Positions 54,896 through 63,249 of a stretch of DNA of 64,000 nt are shown here, piece after piece. The notes beneath the pieces are model-generated. The model saw nothing but the letters and a program-made list of their open reading frames with translations. It ran no database searches and was not told the DNA's origin. The number at the start of each line of letters is the position of its first letter. Position 1 is the first letter of the stretch. The stretch covers positions 1-64,000 of the forward strand of contig JACQYS010000023.1 in assembly GCA_016208105.1 (NCBI GenBank). Reading direction: 5' to 3'. A program made the position numbers and the translations under genes. Origin of the DNA: Desulfovibrio sp. (GTDB lineage Bacteria; Desulfobacterota; Desulfovibrionia; Desulfovibrionales; Desulfovibrionaceae).

Positions 54896-55228
54896 GGGTT
54901 TCATGAAAAACAATGTATATGAGGCGTAAGCACAGGAGTTGGGTGTTTGGGGCATGCTTGCCGCGGATGTGCGCGGTGTTATGGCGCCCCCGACGCATGT
55001 GTTCCAGGTGACACTTTGTATCGGTTGCGCGAAGTCGCGCCGATCTAACGAGCTATAATAACGTAGTATTTGTTGCGTGGATGGTATTAAGTATACTTTC
55101 TCGGTCTGGATTGGTGTAGTGTTGAAGCCAAACGCGAGTTAAAAAAATCACAAAATTCATGAATGCCTGCTCAGGCAAGTAGTCAGGCTGTCTCTCCCGC
55201 CTGAATGCTGAAATATCTTGCGGGAGGG

Positions 55229-55243
55229 TGGCATACCGCTTGC
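55229..55243 (+). promoter_or_regulatory. Sigma-54 (-24/-12) promoter of the OsmC-DsrEFH-ABC operon
   Basis: TGGCAT-ACCGC-TTGC matches nine of ten consensus positions with correct spacing and is followed by A. Transcription would start near 55255, leaving a leader of about 155 bases before the first gene. Confidence 0.78.
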
Positions 55244-55410
55244 ACAATTGGGCGCTAAAGCCAGTGGATTCTTGGTAATATGGTCCCGGAGCTTTTGAAT
55301 GAAAGTTATACGTATGTGCAGAGGTCTTGAACAAATTGTTGCCGAACAATTGTTAAGAAAAATTACTGACAGGTAGAAGGCGAATAACTTTAGATAGTCA
55401 GGAGTATTTA

Positions 55411-55848
55411 ATGTCCGAGACCATTACTCTTACTTTCGACAGAAGCAGCGACAGCAACTGGAAAATCCATACTGGATCAGCTGCTATGCCGGTGATCGAC
55501 TATAATAGCTCAAATCTTACGCAGGAAGAAAAGGCGAATGAGCACATGGGGGGCAGGCTCATGGTGGCTGGGGCCATAGCTTGCTACACGAACTCTTTGT
55601 GGAACGACATAAAGAGAGCTGCTGGAAAGCCTGTCAGCATGTCTGCCTCGGCAACGGTTACAAAAGAAAAGACTGATTCCATGCGGACGGCCTTCACCCA
55701 CATCGAGCTTTCTGTTGAACTCAGTGCCAATGAGTTGGATGATGCTGCCTTCGAGAGGATCCGTGACGCGCTGTATAGAGGTTCATTGGTCACGTATTCC
55801 ATGGAAGAAGGCGTTGAGTTTGACTACGATATCAATCTTGTCAAGTAG
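55411..55848 (+). CDS. OsmC-like protein with a single cysteine
   Basis: The 145-residue protein fits the OsmC/Ohr fold: N-terminal strands (ITLTFDRSSDSNWKIHTGSA), GGRLMVAGAIACYTNSLWNDIKRAAG corresponding to the central-helix cysteine motif, then a beta-rich half (VSMSASATVTKEKTDSMRTAFTHIELSV). Classical Ohr/OsmC peroxidases use two cysteines; only the central-helix one is evident here (Cys in AIACYTN), so peroxide reduction is doubtful and sulfur or thiol binding is an alternative. It is the first gene of the sigma-54 operon, with a GGAGTATTTA site before the ATG. Confidence 0.82.
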   Translation: MSETITLTFDRSSDSNWKIHTGSAAMPVIDYNSSNLTQEEKANEHMGGRLMVAGAIACYTNSLWNDIKRAAGKPVSMSASATVTKEKTDSMRTAFTHIELSVELSANELDDAAFERIRDALYRGSLVTYSMEEGVEFDYDINLVK

Positions 55849-55866
55849 TGATGCAGGAGAAGCAGA

Positions 55867-56148
55867 ATGTTATTTATCCTGAATTCTCTTGACCATTCGA
55901 AGCTGGAAGAAATTGGTGTCCTGGGTGGGAGTGAAGATAAAAGCATCCTATTGTACGGAGATGCGGTGTATTACGCGGCTCCAAGCATGGTAGGAAAATT
56001 GGCTCACCTGGAGCCAGAAGAGATGTTCGCCTGCCAGGACGCGCTTTCCGCAAGGAACATTTCTCCAGATAGTAGCGTTGAAGCAATCGATTACGAGAGA
56101 ATAGCAGAGATGATCGTTGAAGATCATGATCGTGTTGTATCTCTGTAG
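55867..56148 (+). CDS. DsrH/TusB-like sulfur relay subunit
   Basis: The 93-residue protein resembles DsrH/TusB: short N-terminal strand LFILNSLDHS, SILLYGDAVYYAAP, ALSARNISPDSSVEAIDYERI and a C-terminal acidic helix. DsrH pairs with DsrE and DsrF in a hexamer that hands sulfur to DsrC. The order here is H-E-F, not the usual E-F-H. It follows the OsmC-like gene by 18 bp. Confidence 0.8.
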   Translation: MLFILNSLDHSKLEEIGVLGGSEDKSILLYGDAVYYAAPSMVGKLAHLEPEEMFACQDALSARNISPDSSVEAIDYERIAEMIVEDHDRVVSL

Positions 56149-56154
56149 GGGAAT

Positions 56155-56556
56155 GTGATGAGTAAGACAGTGACCATGATTCTACGTTCCGGAAGCACGG
56201 AAAACGATGATGCCATATTCTGCATTAATCTCGCGGAGGCCATTCTGAAACGTGGCGATGGAGTGAATATTTTTCTCTACGGAAACGGATGCAACCTTGG
56301 CAGCAAGCCCGTTCCATATGATGGAAGATCTCCGATATCTGATGCGCTTCGTGAGCACATGGACGGCTTTGTGTTGTCCGATAAGATTGAGGCACTTGCC
56401 GCAAAAGGGGCCAAGATTGCCACGTGCCATACCACAGAGTACAGCCGTGGAATTGAAGGGTGCGCCTACCTGGACGGAGTTGAATGGGGAGACGTGGGAA
56501 ATACGTTCAACCGTTACTTGCTGAGCACGGATGTGCTTCTGTCGATTGGCCGCTAG
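56155..56556 (+). CDS. DsrE/TusD-like sulfur-carrier protein
   Basis: The 133-residue protein has the DsrE fold: VTMILRSGSTENDDAIFCINLAEAILKRGDGVNIFLYGNG, and a cysteine in KGAKIATCHTTEYSRGI at the place of the sulfur-accepting Cys of DsrE/TusD (which read xxVCxxxxxxRGI). The spacing to DsrH (6 bp) and DsrF (6 bp) is tight. The conserved cysteine supports sulfur transfer; partner and donor are unknown. Confidence 0.85.
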   Translation: MMSKTVTMILRSGSTENDDAIFCINLAEAILKRGDGVNIFLYGNGCNLGSKPVPYDGRSPISDALREHMDGFVLSDKIEALAAKGAKIATCHTTEYSRGIEGCAYLDGVEWGDVGNTFNRYLLSTDVLLSIGR

Positions 56557-56562
56557 GAGGGC

Positions 56563-56901
56563 GTGATGTTGCATTCAATGAATGTTGTGGTGCGTAAGGC
56601 CCCTGGAGAAGAGGCCGCCGTGCTCGGATTGAGGGCCGCCTGGGCGGTGATGTCCAGCGGCGGCCTTGATACGCAGTTGGTCTACATGAACGACGGTGTG
56701 TTCAACCTTCTTGGTGTCCCCGGCTATATTGGCGACCTTCTCGGCCGCTTCATTGAAGAAGGCGGCGAAGTCAGCGTGCTTCGCGACAGCATGGTGGAAT
56801 TTGGACTTACAGAGAAGGACTTCATTGAAGGGGTGAAGGTCGTTGACAAGGAAGATGTAGCGGACATGGTACAGGATGCGGACGCAACCGCTACCTTTTA
56901 G
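56563..56901 (+). CDS. DsrF/TusC-like sulfur relay subunit
   Basis: The 112-residue protein reads VVVRKAPGEEAAVLGLRAAWAVMSSGGLDTQLVYMNDGVFNLL, the DsrF/TusC pattern, followed by DFIEGVKVVDKEDVADMVQDADATATF. DsrF has no catalytic cysteine in the family either, and none is seen here. With the two preceding genes it completes a DsrEFH-like set. Confidence 0.85.
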   Translation: MMLHSMNVVVRKAPGEEAAVLGLRAAWAVMSSGGLDTQLVYMNDGVFNLLGVPGYIGDLLGRFIEEGGEVSVLRDSMVEFGLTEKDFIEGVKVVDKEDVADMVQDADATATF

Positions 56902-56945
56902 GCTGTCATGGATGACACGCGAAAACGGTTCATGAGGTAATACTA

Positions 56946-57701
56946 GTGTCCGAATGCATACAAAGAAAGACTAAAATACAGGTCAAAAACTTCACCAAGA
57001 AGTTCGGTGACTTGCTTGTTCTTGATAATATTAACTTTGACATCAAAGAGGGTGAGCTGGTTAGTATTGTCGGTCCGACTGGATGCGGGAAGACAACCTT
57101 CTTAAACTGCATGTCGAAGCTTTCCGAAACAACTGATGGCAATATCTTCATCGATGGTGAAGTAGCAAATCCGCGCAAGCACAACCTTGCATTCGTCTTC
57201 CAGGAGCCAACCGCCCTTCCGTGGCGAACAGTGTCCGAGAACGTCGCCTATGGGATGGAGATAAAGAAGTTCCCGAATAAGGAACTTCAGGAAAGGCTCG
57301 ATCATATCCTGGAGCTCGTGGGTCTTAAGGACACGGCCGACCTTTATCCCAACCAGGTGTCCGCCAGCATGATGCAGCGCATCGCCGTGGCCAGGGCTTT
57401 CGCCGTGAACCCGGACCTGCTTCTGATGGACGAACCGTACGGACAGTTGGACGTCAAGCTCCGCTTCTTCCTCGAGGACGAACTGGTGAAGCTCTGGCAG
57501 ACTCTCAAGAGCACGGTTCTTTTCGTGACCCACAACATTGAGGAAGCTGTCTACGTCGCGGAGCGCATCATTGTGCTCACGCCCAAGCCCACCAAGGTCA
57601 GGGCTGAGGTCGTGGTGGATCTTCCACGGCCGAGGAACTTCCTGGACCCCAAGTTCATCGAGATTCGCCGGCAGGTCACGGAACTTATCCGATGGTGGTA
57701 A
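56946..57701 (+). CDS. ABC transporter ATPase (NitT/TauT type) with degenerate signature motif
   Basis: The 251-residue ATPase has Walker A GPTGCGKTT, Q-loop FVFQEPTALPWRTV (typical of nitrate/taurine/sulfonate importers), Walker B LLLMDEPYGQLD and switch histidine in FVTHNIEEA. The ABC signature, normally LSGGMxQR, reads VSASMMQR, so this subunit's own signature is degenerate. A second, complementary ATPase is encoded at 59443. The start at GTG 56946 was taken from the frame (MSECIQRKTKIQVKNFTKKF), 44 bp after the DsrF gene. Confidence 0.9.
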   Translation: MSECIQRKTKIQVKNFTKKFGDLLVLDNINFDIKEGELVSIVGPTGCGKTTFLNCMSKLSETTDGNIFIDGEVANPRKHNLAFVFQEPTALPWRTVSENVAYGMEIKKFPNKELQERLDHILELVGLKDTADLYPNQVSASMMQRIAVARAFAVNPDLLLMDEPYGQLDVKLRFFLEDELVKLWQTLKSTVLFVTHNIEEAVYVAERIIVLTPKPTKVRAEVVVDLPRPRNFLDPKFIEIRRQVTELIRWW

Positions 57702-57735
57702 AGCCTGTGAATATCATGAGAAAGGAGAAGCGTTA

Positions 57736-58545
57736 ATGGCCTTTGAAACGGTCAAGTTCCGAAAGCCTCTCTTGCTCCGAATACTCCCCGTACTGAGCAT
57801 CGTCTTGTTCTTCACAGTATGGGAGGTGTCGGTGGCTCCGCCGGGCGTGAACGACTGGCGAATACCGACAACGTTGTTGGCAAGCCCTTCGACCACCCTT
57901 ACGCTCGCCATTGATAAACTGACAAATGTGAATCCCGACGGCGCAACGCTGCTCACCCATGCCTGGGTGAGCATGCAAGAGGCGTTCATCGGTTATGTCC
58001 TCGCCCTTCTCGTTGGCCTGCCGCTCGGACTGATGATGGGATGGTTCTCCGTGGTCCGGGGCATAGCGCGCCCGATTTTCGAATTGGTACGCCCCATCCC
58101 CCCGATTGCCTGGATCCCCCTCACGATCTTCTGGTTCGGGATTGGTCTTGGCGGCAAGGTGTTCATTATCTGGATCTCGGGAATCGTTCCGTGCGTCATC
58201 AACGCCTTCATGGGCGTTCGCATGACCAACCCGGTACACATCCAAATGGCCAGAACCTTCGGCGCTTCGGACTGGAAGATATTCACCAGCATCTGCGTGC
58301 CGTCGGCTCTGCCCATGGTGTTCGGAGCTCTGCAGATCGCCCTGGCGTATTGCTGGGTCACCCTGGTTGGCGCTGAGCTCTTGGCCTCTGACCAGGGGCT
58401 GGGATTCCTCATCACCATGGGGCGAAACCTCGGGCGCACGGATATCGTTATCCTGGGGATGGTCAGTGTCGGATTGGCCGGCGCGTTCATCGGCGTGATC
58501 ATAGACAGAGTCGAAGCGAAACTTCTCGCCGGCATCAGGAGATAG
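57736..58545 (+). CDS. ABC transporter permease (NitT/TauT type), first
   Basis: The 269-residue permease begins at the ATG at 57736 (AAAGGAG upstream) with LLLRILPVLSIVLFFTVWEV, and has six membrane helices. The EAA-like coupling loop reads MARTFGASDWKIFTSICVPSALP, as in SsuC/TauC. LVGLPLGLMMGWFSVVRGIARPIFELVRPIPPIAWIPL is a family landmark. It overlaps no gene and is 34 bp after the ATPase. Confidence 0.92.
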   Translation: MAFETVKFRKPLLLRILPVLSIVLFFTVWEVSVAPPGVNDWRIPTTLLASPSTTLTLAIDKLTNVNPDGATLLTHAWVSMQEAFIGYVLALLVGLPLGLMMGWFSVVRGIARPIFELVRPIPPIAWIPLTIFWFGIGLGGKVFIIWISGIVPCVINAFMGVRMTNPVHIQMARTFGASDWKIFTSICVPSALPMVFGALQIALAYCWVTLVGAELLASDQGLGFLITMGRNLGRTDIVILGMVSVGLAGAFIGVIIDRVEAKLLAGIRR

Positions 58546-58548
58546 AAC

Positions 58549-59406
58549 ATGTCCAGCACCTCCCAGAATGTCTGCAACGAAGTCATTATCTCGAACGGGG
58601 ACAAGAAGCCGTTCAGCATCGTCGCGTTTCTGCGCAACGAGTATTTCCTCAACGTGATGTCCCTGTTGGCTTTCTTTGGAATCTGGCACTTGGCCGCTTC
58701 GAGCAATGTGCTCGGGCATTCAAGCGCCTTGGCCACTCCCATGGATGTTGTCAACAAGCTCAATGATCTGTTCACCACCACATTGGCCGGACTGACCATG
58801 TGGGGGCACATCTGGGCCAGCTTAAAGCGCGTCCTTATTGGGTTCATCCTGGCGGCCCTGCTGGGCGTTCCCCTGGGCCTCATTATGGCCCTGAACCCTT
58901 ACGTGAACGCCATTGTGAAGCCAATCATAGACATCTTCAAACCCATGCCTCCCCTGGCCTGGATTTCCGTGGCCATCCTGTGGTTCGGCGTCCAGGAGAC
59001 ACCGAAGATATTCATCATCATCATCGGCTCCTTCATCCCGGCGCTCTTAAACGCCTACAACAGCGTCCTGCTCATCGATCCCGAACTCTACGACGTGGTC
59101 CGGATCATGGGCGGAAAACGGTGGGACGAGATCCGCCTCGTATGCATACCGGCGTCAATGCCGGCCATCTCCGCGGGACTGCAGATCGCCATGTCCAGCG
59201 CCTGGGGATGCGTGCTCGCGGCTGAGCTGGTGAGTTCCAAATCGGGACTCGGCTACATCATCATCCAGGGCATGAAAGTGTCGGATCCGGCCATGGTCAT
59301 AGGCGGCATGGTGGTCATCGCCATCATCGCCTGGATCATCTCACAGACACTCGAATGGATCGACCGCAAGCTCTGCCCCTGGAGACGTGACATCTCCTCC
59401 GTCTAA
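58549..59406 (+). CDS. ABC transporter permease (NitT/TauT type), second
   Basis: The 285-residue permease is a paralogue of the preceding one: LGVPLGLIMALNPYVNAIVK, PMPPLAWISVAILWFG, and coupling loop VRIMGGKRWDEIRLVCIPASMP. It begins three bases after the first permease gene. The two probably form a heterodimeric channel matched by the two ATPases. The long N-terminus (about 45 residues) before the first helix is cytoplasmic. Confidence 0.92.
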   Translation: MSSTSQNVCNEVIISNGDKKPFSIVAFLRNEYFLNVMSLLAFFGIWHLAASSNVLGHSSALATPMDVVNKLNDLFTTTLAGLTMWGHIWASLKRVLIGFILAALLGVPLGLIMALNPYVNAIVKPIIDIFKPMPPLAWISVAILWFGVQETPKIFIIIIGSFIPALLNAYNSVLLIDPELYDVVRIMGGKRWDEIRLVCIPASMPAISAGLQIAMSSAWGCVLAAELVSSKSGLGYIIIQGMKVSDPAMVIGGMVVIAIIAWIISQTLEWIDRKLCPWRRDISSV

Positions 59407-59442
59407 GGGGATGCAAAGTCACATCGAGAACACTCTACAATC

Positions 59443-60237
59443 ATGAAGGACGTCACTGTGAATACTCATGATGCAAAAGCACCAGTCAAGATTTCATGCA
59501 AGAACTTGACTATGACGTTCATACAGAAGGGAACGCACATCGTTCCAGTCTTTAAAGACGTATCTGTCGATGTGTATGATCAGGAGCTGCTTGTCATACT
59601 TGGGCCTGGACAGTGTGGGAAAACGACTCTTCTGAGAATTATCGCCGGCCTGGAAACTCCCACAGAGGGTTCAGTCTATTTGGACGGAGCCAAGGTAACA
59701 GGGGCAGGCCCTGACAGAGGGCTCGTTTTCCAGAGCTACATGCTTTTCCCCTGGCAAACCGTTGAAAAGAACGTTGCCGTGGGGCTGGAAATGAACGGCC
59801 ATACTGCGGATGAAGTGAAGGAAAAGGTCGCACACTACATCAAGCTCGTTGGTCTGGGCGGCTTTGAGAAGTTCTATCCCCACCAGCTCTCCGGTGGCAT
59901 GAAGCAGAGGGTCGGAATCGCCAGGGCGTTCTCCACGAGCCCCAAGGTCATGCTCATGGACGAACCCTTCGGGCAGCTCGACGCCCAAACCCGGATATTC
60001 ATGGAAAAGGAAACCGAGCGCATCTGGCTGCAAGAGAAGCGGACCATGGTTTTCGTCACCAACAACATTGATGAAGCTCTCATCTTAGGCGACCGGATCG
60101 TCACCATGGAAGGGAAACTGCCCGGCAGGGTCAAGTCTTCCTACGAGGTGAACCTGCCCCGGCCAAGGGATCCGATGGACATCGAATTCCTCAGGCTGCG
60201 CCAGACCATAACCGACGAGCAAGAGCTGACGTTGTAG
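59443..60237 (+). CDS. ABC transporter ATPase (NitT/TauT type) with altered switch histidine
   Basis: The 264-residue ATPase has Walker A GPGQCGKTT, Q-loop LVFQSYMLFPWQTV, a normal signature LSGGMKQR and Walker B VMLMDEPFGQLD. The H-loop, normally a histidine in xTHNxxEA, reads FVTNNIDEA, so the switch His is Asn. It therefore complements the ATPase at 56946. Together they would give one complete and one defective ATP site. The start was taken at 59443 (MKDVTVNTHD); the core homology begins about residue 20. Confidence 0.9.
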   Translation: MKDVTVNTHDAKAPVKISCKNLTMTFIQKGTHIVPVFKDVSVDVYDQELLVILGPGQCGKTTLLRIIAGLETPTEGSVYLDGAKVTGAGPDRGLVFQSYMLFPWQTVEKNVAVGLEMNGHTADEVKEKVAHYIKLVGLGGFEKFYPHQLSGGMKQRVGIARAFSTSPKVMLMDEPFGQLDAQTRIFMEKETERIWLQEKRTMVFVTNNIDEALILGDRIVTMEGKLPGRVKSSYEVNLPRPRDPMDIEFLRLRQTITDEQELTL

Positions 60238-60300
60238 CAACCTGTGCCGAGTGATCCGCTTGGAAGCGGGCTAATCTAAACCCATTCGAGGGAGGCCTTT

Positions 60301-61377
60301 ATGAAGAAGATGTTGGTGTTCGCGATGGCGTTTATGTTCGTACTCTCGCTAGCTGCAGGCGCGATGGCGCAGAAGCCTTTGGTCAAGGTACCCACATGCT
60401 GGATGGATTCCTCCGAAGCCTTCAACATCTGGTATGCCAAGAAGAAGGGCTGGGACAAGGAAGAAGGGCTTGATATCGAGATGATTTCCTTCGGCAGCGG
60501 CCCGGCCCAGATGGAAGCCCTTCCCGCCAAACAGTGGGTTCTGGGCGGCACTGGCGTTGGCGGTACGCTCATCGGCGGCATGCGCTACAACATCTACCTG
60601 GTCGGCGGCGCCAATGCCGAAGACGACGTGAACGCTTTCTACGTCCGCAAGGACAGCCCGATCCTTAAGAAGAAGGGCTACAACCCCGAATACCCCGATG
60701 TTTATGGTACGCCTGAGACGGTCAAGGGAAGCACCATTCTGCTGACCTCCCAGACCACCGTGCACTACATCATCGGCAAGTGGCTCGAGATCCTTGGCCT
60801 CAAGGAGAGCGACGTCAAGATCACCAACATGGAAATGCCTTCCATCGTGGCCGCCTTTGAAAAGGGCATCGGCGACGTGGCTTCCGTGTGGGCGCCCGTC
60901 ACCTTCCAGGCCGAATCCCGTGGCTGGGTGAAGGCCGGTTCCACCGGTACCACCAAAGCCTACACCGCCACCGTCCTGGTCGGCGACAAGGAGTGGTGCG
61001 ACAAGAACCCCGAAACCGCCGCCAAGTTCCTGCGCGTGTACTACCGCGTCTCCCAGCTCCTGAAGGCCCAGGGTTCCTCCCCTGAGATGGTCAAGTCCTA
61101 TCAGGACTTCATGAACGACTTCTGCGGCACCAAGATGAGCGCCGATGATGCCAAGAAGGACCTGGACGTGCATCCTCGCTGGACCCTGGCCGAAGCGACC
61201 AAGTTGAACGACGCCGCCAAGGGCGAGGCTGAGATGACCCGCTGGCAGAACCAAGCCGCCGAGTTCTTCACCCGCATGGGGCGCTTCTCTCCTGCCGAGC
61301 TTGAGAAGTTCAAGAAGGCCGGGATCGTCACCGACAAGTTCCTGAAGATCGCAGGGCAGCAGCCCCTCCCGCAATAA
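60301..61377 (+). CDS. Periplasmic substrate-binding protein (NMT1/SsuA/TauA type)
   Basis: The 358-residue protein has a signal peptide (MKKMLVFAMAFMFVLSLAAG ending AMA, cleavage near residue 23). The mature part has the SsuA/TauA/ThiY fold: FNIWYAKKKGWDKEEGLDIEMISFGSGPAQ, a hinge near VYGTPETVKGSTILLTSQTT, and VAAFEKGIGDVASVWAPV. The ligand cannot be read from sequence. Context points to a small organosulfur, quaternary-amine or phosphodiester compound. It is preceded by GAGGGAGG. Confidence 0.92.
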   Translation: MKKMLVFAMAFMFVLSLAAGAMAQKPLVKVPTCWMDSSEAFNIWYAKKKGWDKEEGLDIEMISFGSGPAQMEALPAKQWVLGGTGVGGTLIGGMRYNIYLVGGANAEDDVNAFYVRKDSPILKKKGYNPEYPDVYGTPETVKGSTILLTSQTTVHYIIGKWLEILGLKESDVKITNMEMPSIVAAFEKGIGDVASVWAPVTFQAESRGWVKAGSTGTTKAYTATVLVGDKEWCDKNPETAAKFLRVYYRVSQLLKAQGSSPEMVKSYQDFMNDFCGTKMSADDAKKDLDVHPRWTLAEATKLNDAAKGEAEMTRWQNQAAEFFTRMGRFSPAELEKFKKAGIVTDKFLKIAGQQPLPQ

Positions 61378-61440
61378 CTGCGCGGAGTGTGTCTATATGG
61401 TGTGTTGTAACCATCTAACGGCATTTGAGGAGGAGGAATT

Positions 61441-62892
61441 ATGAGGTTAATTGGCCATCTGGTCTTGGCCGCAGCAATGTTTCTCGGCTGCCTGGCATCA
61501 GCCGAAGCTGCGACTGAAGTCAAAATGACCGGCGACGTTCGCGTCCATGCGAACTTCTGGTCAAAGATGCAGTACACTGGCTGGAACTACAACGGTTCAC
61601 AAACCGCTGACGCGATGACCATTTACGAGCGTTTTCGCGTCCGCACGGACTTCATCGCCAACGAAAGCCTGAAGTTCCGCCTTGGTATCAAGATCGGCGA
61701 TGTGCCCTGGGGTTCCGGTACCTTCACCGTGGACAACCCGGCCGTATCCATTCAGGTGTACCAGGCCTTCATGCAGTTCAAATGGCCTGGCTCTGATGTC
61801 GAATTCACCGTGGGCATGCAGGACATGGACCTGCCCCTGTCGGCCGATTGGCTTGATGCGAACCCCGTGCTCGGCGGCTGCCGCGCTGCGGCGGCCATCG
61901 TGAAAGTCCCGGTGGTTGACCAGTTCAAGATCATCGCCGGATTCACCCGGTTGGTCGATTCCAACAAGGATTTCGATCCCACCACCACCCAGAAGTCCGA
62001 CGAATTCGACGGCTACTTCATGGCGCTGCCCATCACCCTTGAAGGCTTCAAGGCCACCCCGTGGGGCATGATCTCCGTGGCTGGCCGCGACACCGCCTAC
62101 AACAAAGTGTGGGTTGGCAACGGCGGCTACTCCAACGAGACCCTGGCCAACAACCTGTTGGCGGCCGGCTCGATGGGTACGTCCACCTCGTTCAAGAACA
62201 ATCAGAACGTCTACTGGTGGGTCGGCTCGACCTTCGCGGTGACCGCGCTTGATCCCTTCAAGTTCTACGCGGACATCATGTACGGTTCCGGCAACGACAA
62301 CGACCGCTCGCGCAACAAGCGCGCCGGTCTCTTCTTCGATGTGGCGGCCGAGTACACCGGGTTTGACATGGTCACTCCCCAGCTGACCTTCTGGTACTCC
62401 ACTGGTGAGGACAGCTCCATCTCCAACGGCTCTGAGCGCATGCCCGTGGTCGTCAACTACTGGAGCCCGAGCAACTCGTTCCTGTTCGACGGCGACCAGG
62501 CTTTCGCCAACGGATTCACCAACATCAACGCTGTCGGCTCCTGGGGTTTTGTCGCCGCTTTGGACAAGATCTCCTTCGTGCAGGACCTCACCCACCGTTT
62601 GACCTTCAGCTACGCCCGCGGCACCAACAGCCCCGCTGGCCTGCGCAAGGCCAACGCCCTGCAGGGAACCGGCAACTACGTGCAGATCGGACGTGACCTG
62701 ACTGACAAAGAGTCCGTGTTGGCCGTCAACCTGGACACCAAGTACAACATCTACCAGAACTTGGCAGCCATCGTGGAGACCGGTTGGTCCCACGGCGATT
62801 TCCAGACCTCCGTCTGGGGTCATCGCATGGCGAATGCCACCCGTGGCGGCGACGTCTGGAAGGTGGCCTTCGGTCTGCAGTATAAGTTCTAG
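61441..62892 (+). CDS. Outer-membrane porin (Desulfovibrio type)
   Basis: The 483-residue protein has a signal peptide (LIGHLVLAAAMFLGCLASAEA) and a mature part of alternating strands (VKMTGDVRVHANFWSKMQYTGW; FRVRTDFIANESLKFRLGIK) ending in aromatic VWKVAFGLQYKF, the C-terminal Phe signal for outer-membrane insertion. It resembles the abundant Desulfovibrio porins. As the last gene of the operon it should carry the ABC importer's substrate across the outer membrane. An AGGAGGAGG ribosome site precedes the ATG. Confidence 0.92.
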   Translation: MRLIGHLVLAAAMFLGCLASAEAATEVKMTGDVRVHANFWSKMQYTGWNYNGSQTADAMTIYERFRVRTDFIANESLKFRLGIKIGDVPWGSGTFTVDNPAVSIQVYQAFMQFKWPGSDVEFTVGMQDMDLPLSADWLDANPVLGGCRAAAAIVKVPVVDQFKIIAGFTRLVDSNKDFDPTTTQKSDEFDGYFMALPITLEGFKATPWGMISVAGRDTAYNKVWVGNGGYSNETLANNLLAAGSMGTSTSFKNNQNVYWWVGSTFAVTALDPFKFYADIMYGSGNDNDRSRNKRAGLFFDVAAEYTGFDMVTPQLTFWYSTGEDSSISNGSERMPVVVNYWSPSNSFLFDGDQAFANGFTNINAVGSWGFVAALDKISFVQDLTHRLTFSYARGTNSPAGLRKANALQGTGNYVQIGRDLTDKESVLAVNLDTKYNIYQNLAAIVETGWSHGDFQTSVWGHRMANATRGGDVWKVAFGLQYKF

Positions 62893-62926
62893 TTCCGCTG
62901 TCTGATCCTGAGTATAGTGTGGTGGG

Positions 62927-62955
62927 CCGGAGCATGTGCTCCGGCCCTTTTTCAA
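62927..62955 (+). terminator. Rho-independent terminator of the ten-gene operon
   Basis: GGGCCGGAGCA-TG-TGCTCCGGCCC followed by TTTTT directly after the porin stop. Confidence 0.93.
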
Positions 62956-62961
62956 TGTGTG

Positions 62962-63249
62962 CTCCTCTCTTTTGTTAAGGATGCAATGTCGAACGTCCTC
63001 GCGCTTTGTTTTGGGTCTCGAGCGAGGGTGTATCACAGACACTGCCCCGTTTGCCTCGATGGCATCGACTATGGTTTGCGGATGATATTCTTCATCTGCA
63101 ATGATAAAATCGGCACTCTGACCATCCATCGGTGGCATTGCTTGAATGGAGTCTGACTAGTGACCGCCAGTAAGTATAAAACGAGTCGGACAACCTAATG
63201 AATCTGAAGTAGCATGGACCCTGGTTGAGGACCCACCTCGTGGCTCACC
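62962..63249 (-). mobile_element. Relic of an IS5-family transposase
   Basis: The minus strand reads GEPRGGSSTRVHATSDSLG, then PTRFILTGGH-stop-SDSIQAM, then ADFIIADEEYHPQTIVDAIE and GAVSVIHPRSRPKTKRE. This is the DDE core of IS5-type transposases (RGGLTTKIHAxxD...LTxGxxHD...ADKGYD...PPRxxRK) with a TAG inside. The N-terminus and C-terminus cannot be followed. It marks the right end of the operon as a mobile-element zone. Confidence 0.75.

Larger units (their letters stand above)
54528..55410. other. 883-bp divergent regulatory region
   Basis: No gene is supported here; short ORFs lack ribosome sites and homology. The region is AT-rich and holds the perfect palindrome at 54880, a GTCGC-rich patch at 55027-55040 and a sigma-54 promoter at 55229. 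The promoter of the phosphodiesterase gene must also lie here, but I found no correctly spaced -24/-12 element on the minus strand. Confidence 0.6.

Noticed and set aside
61597-63138. A 513-codon minus-strand frame across the porin
   Set aside because: Antisense to the porin and its terminator. Only its first part, beyond the porin, is real sequence memory (an IS5 transposase relic).
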